Positions 58,722-64,000 of a DNA stretch of 64,000 nt are shown piece after piece. The DNA lies in contig NZ_CP026115.2 in NCBI RefSeq assembly GCF_009883635.2, positions 6,076,001 through 6,140,000 of the forward strand, in the 5' to 3' direction. The position numbers and the translations under genes were made by a program. The notes beneath the pieces were generated by a model. The model was not told where the DNA came from, did no database searches, and saw nothing but the letters and a program-made list of their open reading frames with translations. The stretch's first letter is position 1. Each line of letters starts with the position of its first letter. This stretch comes from Pseudomonas putida. Lineage in GTDB: Bacteria > Pseudomonadota > Gammaproteobacteria > Pseudomonadales > Pseudomonadaceae.

Positions 58722-59884
58722 AGCGGTGCCTCCTGGGCCGGGGTGGCGTCGGCCACACGGGTCAGGCTGCGCTGCTCACCGATCGCGGTATCGCCGGCAC
58801 GCACCCGTTGCAGGCCATCGACTATCACCCGGTCGTCGGCCTGCAGGCCGCTGACCACTTCGCGCAGGCCATCATGCAGCTTGCCCAGTTGTACCGGGCG
58901 CAGCTCGACGCGGTTCTGCGCATCAAGCACATACAGCACCTTGCGGGTGGCATCGATGCCAACGGCCGTATCCGGCACCAGCAAAGCCTCGTAGGCCGGC
59001 CGCGCGGAAAACTGCACGCGGCCGAACTGGCCTGGGCTCAACGCAAGGTCCGGGTTGCTGACCCGCGCGCGCTGGCGCAGGGTGCCGGTGGATGGGTCCA
59101 GGCGGTTGTCAATGAAATCCATGCGCCCGCTCAGCGAGGGCTGGAGCTCGCCTGGCAGGGCGATGCGCACCTGGCTGCCGGCAATGTTGCCGGCCGACTG
59201 GCGGCGGTACTTCAGGTAGCTCTGCTCGTCGATGTCGAAGTAGATGTCGATGGGGTCGAGCGAGACGATGGTGGTCAGCAGCGTGGCATCGTTGCTGCCA
59301 CCGTTGACCAGGTTGCCTTCGCTGATCAGCTTGCGGCTGATACGCCCGCTCATGGGCGCGGTGATGCGGGTGAACTCAAGGTCCAGGCGAGCACTGGCCA
59401 GCGCGCCTTCGGCGCTGAGCACTTCGGCGCGGGCTGCCTCGCGCGCTTGCAGGCGCTGGTCGTACAGGCTCTGCGCAATGGTCCTGGAATCGATCAGCAC
59501 CTTGGCGCGGGCATACTCCTGTTCGGCCAGGGCCTGTTGCGAACGGGCCTGGGCCAGTTTGCCCTGGGCCTGGGTCACCGCCGCCTGGAAGCTGCGCGAG
59601 TCGATGACGAACAACAGGTCGCCCTTCTTGACCACTGCGCCATCGGTAAACGCCACTTTCTCCAGGTAGCCGCTGACCCGCGAGCGGACTTCCACCGAGT
59701 CCGTGGCCTCGAAACGCCCGGTGAAGCTGTCCCAGTCACTGATGGTGGCTTTCAAGGGCGCGCTCACCACCACGCTCGGCGCAGCAGGTGCGCCATTCTG
59801 CGGCGCCTGCGGGCCGCAGCCCACCAGTACCGCAGCCAGTGACAAGGCAAGGGCCGAGGCCGCCAAAGGTCCGGATAATTTCAT
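58718..59884 (-). CDS. RND efflux periplasmic adaptor (MexE-like lipoprotein)
   Basis: 388 residues. Lipobox LAAVLVGC near residue 22; barrel-sandwich halves SGYLEKVAFTDGAVVKKGDL and RITAPMSGRISRKLISEGNL; a coiled-coil hairpin between them (QAQGKLAQARSQQALAEQEY); C-terminal beta-barrel PGQFGRVQFSARPAYEALLV. Bridges permease and outer-membrane channel. ATG 59884 starts the lipoprotein signal; an earlier frame start at 59926 would overlap the small gene upstream. Confidence 0.95.
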   Translation of the reverse strand: MKLSGPLAASALALSLAAVLVGCGPQAPQNGAPAAPSVVVSAPLKATISDWDSFTGRFEATDSVEVRSRVSGYLEKVAFTDGAVVKKGDLLFVIDSRSFQAAVTQAQGKLAQARSQQALAEQEYARAKVLIDSRTIAQSLYDQRLQAREAARAEVLSAEGALASARLDLEFTRITAPMSGRISRKLISEGNLVNGGSNDATLLTTIVSLDPIDIYFDIDEQSYLKYRRQSAGNIAGSQVRIALPGELQPSLSGRMDFIDNRLDPSTGTLRQRARVSNPDLALSPGQFGRVQFSARPAYEALLVPDTAVGIDATRKVLYVLDAQNRVELRPVQLGKLHDGLREVVSGLQADDRVIVDGLQRVRAGDTAIGEQRSLTRVADATPAQEAPL

Positions 59885-59909
59885 GATGCGATCTCCAGGC
59901 CAGGCGTGG

Positions 59910-60047
59910 TCAGTGCTTGACGGCACGGGCGCTGGACGCCTGACTGCGTTCGACGAATGCCGACGACTCTTCGGCCAGAGCAGTAAGCGCAGACGAAAGG
60001 GTGACCAGGGTGGTCAGCATCAGCAGGGTCTTCTTGATGACGGTCAT
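59910..60047 (-). CDS. Small exported peptide upstream of the RND pump
   Basis: 45 residues: MTVIKKTLLMLTTLVTLSSA then LTALAEESSAFVERSQASSA, ending RAVKH. A typical signal peptide ending in ALA leaves a mature piece of about 20 residues. It lies 25 bases before the adaptor gene on the same strand and is probably co-transcribed. I do not recognise a family. A ribosome site is weak (GAGG 13 bases upstream), so coding is likely but not certain. Confidence 0.6.
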   Translation of the reverse strand: MTVIKKTLLMLTTLVTLSSALTALAEESSAFVERSQASSARAVKH

Positions 60048-60339
60048 GGGAACAAGCCTCAGTAGATTGGAAAGTGAGGCGCATTCTTCGGTAAGCGCGG
60101 CGGGAGAAAAATGGCGGGCGACTGAAATGAGTTTTGTGTGCAGTTCACGAATGGAGTGACCACACAGGGTGCCTTGCTGGCTTCAGCAGCGGCCTGGTCC
60201 GCGACCTCGGCTCGCGTCGCATTACGGGTCAATACCGTGTCCCACGAATCTGGCCACCGTAAGTGTCGGCAAAGCCTTGTGAACCTGCGTGCACGCTCGC
60301 CAGTCCACATCGAAACGCAATCAGTTTGGGTATTGCTGG

Positions 60340-60585
60340 ATGAATGACTGGATCGACTTTCTAGAATGGCCCGCCATGGTCCTTACCGTATTGGCCGCCT
60401 GGTGCATTGGTTCAAGGCGCCCGGGCAGACGCAAACTGGGCTTCTGCTGCTTCATCGCCAGCAATGTGCTGTGGGGGGTGTGGGGATGGCAGGCACAGGC
60501 TTGGGCGCTGATCATCCTCCAGGTGTGTCTGTGCGTCATGAACCTGCGGGGCTGGAAGAAAAACACCGCGATGGAGCCGGGATGA
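60340..60585 (+). CDS. Small inner-membrane protein, hypothetical
   Basis: 81 residues with three hydrophobic segments: LEWPAMVLTVLAAWCIGSRR, LGFCCFIASNVLWGVWGWQA and QAWALIILQVCLCVMNLRGW. The pattern resembles short inner-membrane proteins of the sugar-transport-like (YgjV/PnuC-like) type, with no known role. Start at 60340 (MNDWIDFLEWP). The 292 bases before it (60048-60339) show no gene. Confidence 0.72.
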   Translation: MNDWIDFLEWPAMVLTVLAAWCIGSRRPGRRKLGFCCFIASNVLWGVWGWQAQAWALIILQVCLCVMNLRGWKKNTAMEPG

Positions 60586-60634
60586 ATGCCCGGCCACATC
60601 ACCCCGGATCGAGCGCCGGGCATTGTCGTCGGCT

Positions 60635-60931
60635 TCAGCGGCCCACTGTTTCGACACCAACTGCCGTCTCTTCACCCGCGATACGCCTGGCGTACTCGAC
60701 TCCCCATACCAGCGACCGACTCATGGTTTCACCAGCGCGCTGGGCGTAGGCTCGTTCACACAGTACCGATCCGTCTGCGCGATAGATACCGATGAAAAGC
60801 TGGGTGGCGCCCGTGCGTGATAAACGTGTCTGTACCTCTAAGCAGGCTCCGCTGTCGAGGGCTTCCTCATGGGTCTGGTGGTGCAGGATCGGGTCGCACC
60901 ACTGTCGATAAGTTTCACCTCTTTTCTTCAT
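60635..60931 (-). CDS. Hypothetical protein
   Basis: 98 residues: MKKRGETYRQWCDPILHHQT, HEEALDSGACLEVQTRLSRT, GATQLFIGIYRADGSVLCER, then a helix ERAYAQRAGETMSRSLVWGV. A small alpha/beta protein lacking membrane segments. I do not recognise it. It has a good AGGGCAGG-type site ahead of ATG 60931. Convergent with the membrane-protein gene. The 309 bases to the next gene (60932-61240) hold only a terminator and no gene that I can see. Confidence 0.65.
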   Translation of the reverse strand: MKKRGETYRQWCDPILHHQTHEEALDSGACLEVQTRLSRTGATQLFIGIYRADGSVLCERAYAQRAGETMSRSLVWGVEYARRIAGEETAVGVETVGR

Positions 60932-61201
60932 TTACCTGCCCTCCGCTGTTGTCAGCGGTAGATCACCTCATGCAGGCCATCACTCCAAAACAAATGACAG
61001 CATCGGACGAGCTGTACAACACGATTTTTTGTACCTGCAGTACTCATCGTCAATCCACAGATCGACGGGCGTCCAAGGGACAGTGGTTGTCGCAAAGGAT
61101 CTGCACCTGGAGTCCGCTGGTTTGCAGCATGGTCCGCGGGCGGCCCCGGCTCATCGGCGCAAGATTGTGAGATCGCCCTCTGAAGGCTGCAGCGTGCCAA
61201 C

Positions 61202-61235
61202 AAAACAAGCCCGCGCATTAGCGCGGGCTTGTTTT
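61202..61235. terminator. Strong bidirectional terminator after the permease gene
   Basis: Perfect 15-bp stem AAAACAAGCCCGCGC/GCGCGGGCTTGTTTT with loop ATTA, six bases from the permease stop codon. Confidence 0.9.
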
Positions 61236-61240
61236 CACTC

Positions 61241-62653
61241 TCAAAGGGCAGTGGTGGAGATGTTTCGAGATCTCGCTTGAGACAGCTGGGGCTGCTTCAG
61301 CTGCAGCCAAACACCAATGGCTACAACTATTGCAGTGAGCCCAAATGTCGCGATCAGCTCAGAGCGCTGCCCTGGAAAGGCAGCCATGACGCCGAAAATC
61401 GCCAGGATCAAAATGATGGTAAAGATTGTGAGGTATGGGAACAGCCACATCTTTACGTCGAGTTTTTCGCCCGCGGCGATCAGCCTTTTCCTCATCACCA
61501 GCTGAGTCAGCGCGATTACCAAGTACATGATCAATGCAATAGCGCCGCTCGTGGCAAGCAGGAAAGTGAACACTTGCTTGGGGAGAGCGTAGTTGGCAGC
61601 AAGGGCGAGGCAAGCCACAACGGTTGTCAGTCCAATCGCAGTAAATGGGACACCTTTGGGGCTGGTGACAGCAACAGATTGCGGGGCATCACCGCGCCTG
61701 GCCAACGAGTAGCACATACGTGAAGCGGTATAGATTGCGGAATTCAAACAACTGACCACCGCAACGAGCACCACGACGCTCATGATCTGGGAAGCGGCAG
61801 GTATGTTCATTGCCGCCAGCACTGCCTGGTAAGAACCTTTTGCCAGATCAGGGCCGTTCCATGGCACAAGGCATACGACAACCGTGATGGAGCCCAAGTA
61901 AAACAGCGCCAACCTCCAAACAACCGAGCGGATGGCTCTCTTGATATTTTTCTTTGGATTCTCGGACTCCGCCGCTGCAATGGTTACTACTTCACTGCCC
62001 ATGAAACTGAACATTGCCGTTAGCAGCGCTGCCACGATCGCAACGTACCCTTGCGGGGCGAATCCACCATTGGAGTAAAGGTTATGGATACCACTGGTGG
62101 AGGAGCCGGGTAGCATGCCAAAGATTGCAAGCACGCCTAAGCCAATGAATGACATGATCGCAATGACCTTGACCAAGGCCAGCCAGTATTCGATCTCACC
62201 ATAATTGCCTACGCTTAAGCAGTTGCTAGCCACTAGCGCGAAAGTAATTGCAAAAGCGGCGATCCAAGGTGAGATCCCGAGCCATCCGGCCAAGATTTCT
62301 CCCGCTACGATTGCTTCAATCGCGATGACCAGGACGTAGAACCACCAGTACAGCCAGCCGATAGAAAAGCCGGCCCAGCGACCAAGCCCTTGATCGGCAT
62401 ATGACGAAAATGAACCTGTGTCCGGTCTGGCAGTAGCCATCTCCCCTAGCATTTGCATCACCAGGACGACGAGCGTCGCGGCAAGGAGGTAAGACACAAT
62501 TACCGCAGGGCCCGCAATTGCGATCGCGTTTGATGAGCCCACGAAAAGCCCAGCGCCAATCACGCCCGCGATGGATATCATGGCAACTTGTCGAGACTTC
62601 AGCCCGTGTCCAAGTTCCCCGACGGCTTGAGTGCTATTAGATACACCGTCCAT
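61241..62653 (-). CDS. Amino-acid permease (APC superfamily, GabP-like)
   Basis: 470 residues with 12 membrane segments. GLKSRQVAMISIAGVIGAGL then FVGSSNAIAIAGPAVIVSYL is the AAT/GabP family opening; the later QMLGEMATARPDTGSFSSYA and FMGSEVVTIAAAESENPKKN are equally typical. A proton symporter for GABA, proline or aromatic/branched amino acids. ATG 62653 has GAGGTGA upstream; longer frames lack support. The base composition is visibly lower in G+C than the flanking genes. Same strand and 290 bases downstream of the histidinol-dehydrogenase-like gene. Confidence 0.94.
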   Translation of the reverse strand: MDGVSNSTQAVGELGHGLKSRQVAMISIAGVIGAGLFVGSSNAIAIAGPAVIVSYLLAATLVVLVMQMLGEMATARPDTGSFSSYADQGLGRWAGFSIGWLYWWFYVLVIAIEAIVAGEILAGWLGISPWIAAFAITFALVASNCLSVGNYGEIEYWLALVKVIAIMSFIGLGVLAIFGMLPGSSTSGIHNLYSNGGFAPQGYVAIVAALLTAMFSFMGSEVVTIAAAESENPKKNIKRAIRSVVWRLALFYLGSITVVVCLVPWNGPDLAKGSYQAVLAAMNIPAASQIMSVVVLVAVVSCLNSAIYTASRMCYSLARRGDAPQSVAVTSPKGVPFTAIGLTTVVACLALAANYALPKQVFTFLLATSGAIALIMYLVIALTQLVMRKRLIAAGEKLDVKMWLFPYLTIFTIILILAIFGVMAAFPGQRSELIATFGLTAIVVAIGVWLQLKQPQLSQARSRNISTTAL

Positions 62654-62900
62654 CCGTTTCACCTCAATATAGGGATTATTTTTTATTTTCAGACCGCAGC
62701 TGAGGTGCGCTAACTTCATGACTACTCGGCATGGATTCAACCATCGAGACATGTACATCAATCAGGCGAATCAGTGCCAGAGGATGTTTTGGCTTTTTTT
62801 TAGCCGAACCCGGTAAGTTTGGCCGAGCGTCCGTTAGTCAGTTATCGATCAAATGCAAGGTCTGTTTTGTGTGCCAATGAATTGGCCTTTCCTATACACA

Positions 62901-62930
62901 AAGGGGCCGAAGTATTCGCTTCGACCCCTT
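62901..62930 (-). terminator. Hairpin after the histidinol-dehydrogenase-like gene
   Basis: Stem AAGGGGCCGAAG/CTTCGACCCCTT with one mismatch and a six-base loop, 14 bases beyond the stop of the minus-strand gene. It would isolate this gene from the permease gene. Confidence 0.65.
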
Positions 62931-62943
62931 CGCTCACTTTCCG

Positions 62944-64000
62944 TTACAGCGCAGGCGCCCCGAACGGTACGTCTTTCTTGCCGTACCGGCGGACGCGAAT
63001 GTTGGCTTGCTCAGCATGGCCAACGAACCCTTCCATCAGGCACAGGCGGGAGCAATATTCACCAATAAGCGCCGACGCTTCGTCGGTAAGTACACGCTGA
63101 TAGGTACAGGTCTTGATGTACTTGCCGACCCACAGGCCGCCAGTGTAACGAGCTGCCTTATTGGTTGGCAGGGTATGGTTTGTACCAATCACCTTGTCGC
63201 CATATGAAACATTGGTGCGGGCGCCCACGAACAGCGCGCCATAGTTTTCCAGGTTCTGGACGAAATAGCCGTCATCACGGGTCATGATCTGTACGTGTTC
63301 AGAAGCATACTCGTCCGAGAACTTGACCATTTCCTCAAAGGACTCACAGAGGATGATTTCACCGAAGTTCTCCCATGCCTCCGAGGCAATAGCAGAGGTC
63401 GGCAGCAGCTCCAGAAGGCGTGCGATTTCCTTCAGAGTGTCCTCGGCCAGTTCGCGGGATGTCGTCAGCATGACGGCGGGAGAGTCTTTGCCGTGCTCCG
63501 CTTGGCCCAGCAGGTCGGTCGCACACAGCTCACCGTCAACGCTGTCATCAGTAATCAGCAACGTTTCAGTCGGGCCTGCGAACAGGTCGATGCCCACACG
63601 ACCGAACAGTTGACGCTTGGCCTCAGCCACATATGCGTTGCCTGGGCCCACGATGATATCCACCGGGTCAATGTTTTGGGTGCCGATAGCCATTGCGCCT
63701 ACAGCTTGGATCCCGCCAAGGCAGTAGATCGAGTCTGCACCTGCCAGGTATTGGGCAGCCACGATGTAGGGCGCCGGCTTACCTTGGAAAGGAGGAGCAG
63801 CAGTAGTGATGTTGCGAACACCTGCCGACTTGGCGGTGACGATCGACATGTGAGCGGAGGCCAGCAAAGGATACTTGCCACCAGGTACGTAGCAGCCGGC
63901 AGCGCTGACCGGTATGTGCTTGTGGCCCAGAACCACACCTGGAATAGTCTCAATTTCGCAATCGAGCATCGAGGCGCGTTGAGCATCAGCAAAGCGACGT
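62944..64000 (-). CDS. Histidinol-dehydrogenase-family protein, 5' end beyond the window
   Basis: 352 residues are visible and the frame is open to the right edge ([14 protein letters not shown]). Signatures: [24 protein letters not shown] segment, [42 protein letters not shown] (zinc Gln and His), SEHVQIM and IGTNHTLPT (His). All metal-binding positions of HisD are kept. Its setting beside a permease, away from his genes, suggests a paralogue such as sulfopropanediol dehydrogenase HpsN or another amino-alcohol dehydrogenase rather than histidine biosynthesis. Lower G+C than most of the window. Confidence 0.88.
   Translation of the reverse strand, partial: RRFADAQRASMLDCEIETIPGVVLGHKHIPVSAAGCYVPGGKYPLLASAHMSIVTAKSAGVRNITTAAPPFQGKPAPYIVAAQYLAGADSIYCLGGIQAVGAMAIGTQNIDPVDIIVGPGNAYVAEAKRQLFGRVGIDLFAGPTETLLITDDSVDGELCATDLLGQAEHGKDSPAVMLTTSRELAEDTLKEIARLLELLPTSAIASEAWENFGEIILCESFEEMVKFSDEYASEHVQIMTRDDGYFVQNLENYGALFVGARTNVSYGDKVIGTNHTLPTNKAARYTGGLWVGKYIKTCTYQRVLTDEASALIGEYCSRLCLMEGFVGHAEQANIRVRRYGKKDVPFGAPAL

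Noticed and set aside
57459..58994. A 511-codon plus-strand frame opposite the RND permease gene
   Set aside because: Antisense shadow with His/Gln/Arg bias; the permease is complete on the other strand.
1..64000. CRISPR arrays, rRNA, prophage or a complete insertion sequence
   Set aside because: No regularly spaced repeats, rRNA-like sequence, phage structural genes or intact transposase were found.

Overview
The window looks like a chromosome segment of a fluorescent pseudomonad, most likely the Pseudomonas putida group. The basis is the G+C-rich codon use, the DUF6285/phosphotransferase/acyl-CoA dehydrogenase set, the KGG-repeat, DUF2188 and hemerythrin stress genes, the MexF-type RND operon and the Anbu cluster. 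This is a judgement from gene content; no database search was run. No rRNA, confident tRNA, CRISPR array, complete insertion sequence or prophage was found.

Region 1 (1-5.9 kb): an acyl-CoA dehydrogenase (cut by the left edge), a DUF6285 protein and an aminoglycoside-phosphotransferase-like protein form a minus-strand operon. Opposite is a PrpR-type sigma-54 activator. A good sigma-54 promoter (GG-N10-GC) faces the operon, which makes a simple regulatory circuit. A DUF72 gene follows.

Region 2 (5.9-21.6 kb): a patchwork of small stress-associated genes and gene remnants. Decayed pieces of an FdhF/YdeP oxidoreductase, a CydB-like oxidase subunit, a receiver domain and a cation/proton antiporter lie among intact genes for two Nudix hydrolases, a KGG protein, a response regulator, a histidine kinase with an RsbRD-like N-terminus, a zinc alcohol dehydrogenase, SDRs, a cupin, a PfpI protein, CinA, DUF421 and hemerythrin. 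A 135-bp duplication at 19.1 and 21.5 kb marks a recent rearrangement.

Region 3 (21.8-31.4 kb): two minus-strand enzyme operons flank a LysR gene. The first holds a yellow/MRJP-like protein, a monooxygenase, an SDR and an exported DJ-1 protein. The second holds a cyclase, an Old Yellow Enzyme, a luciferase-like oxidoreductase, an aldo/keto reductase and an MFS exporter. Perfect palindromes lie upstream of the LysR gene and of the second operon.

Region 4 (31.8-45.7 kb): two neighbouring catabolic units. The first (aldehyde dehydrogenase, cyclase, NIPSNAP, iron alcohol dehydrogenase) diverges from an ACS-type MFS importer across an 89-bp nested palindrome containing two LysR-type boxes. The second (AroE-like dehydrogenase, SDR, GldA-like dehydrogenase, split transketolase, MHS-family importer) is next to a GntR/FCD repressor gene. 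Three copies of an ATGATATATCAT-type operator mark its control regions. No sugar kinase is present, so the substrate is open.

Region 5 (45.7-54.2 kb): a polar amino-acid ABC transporter with a divergent GntR gene, then the four-gene Anbu cluster (ATP-grasp, alpha-E, transglutaminase, Anbu peptidase). This segment is flanked by direct repeats of an MFS/outer-membrane-efflux gene junction, so it was probably inserted between two formerly adjacent genes.

Region 6 (54.2-64 kb): an RND efflux operon with a 45-residue exported peptide gene upstream, two small hypothetical genes, then an amino-acid permease and a histidinol-dehydrogenase-family gene (cut by the right edge) of visibly lower G+C.
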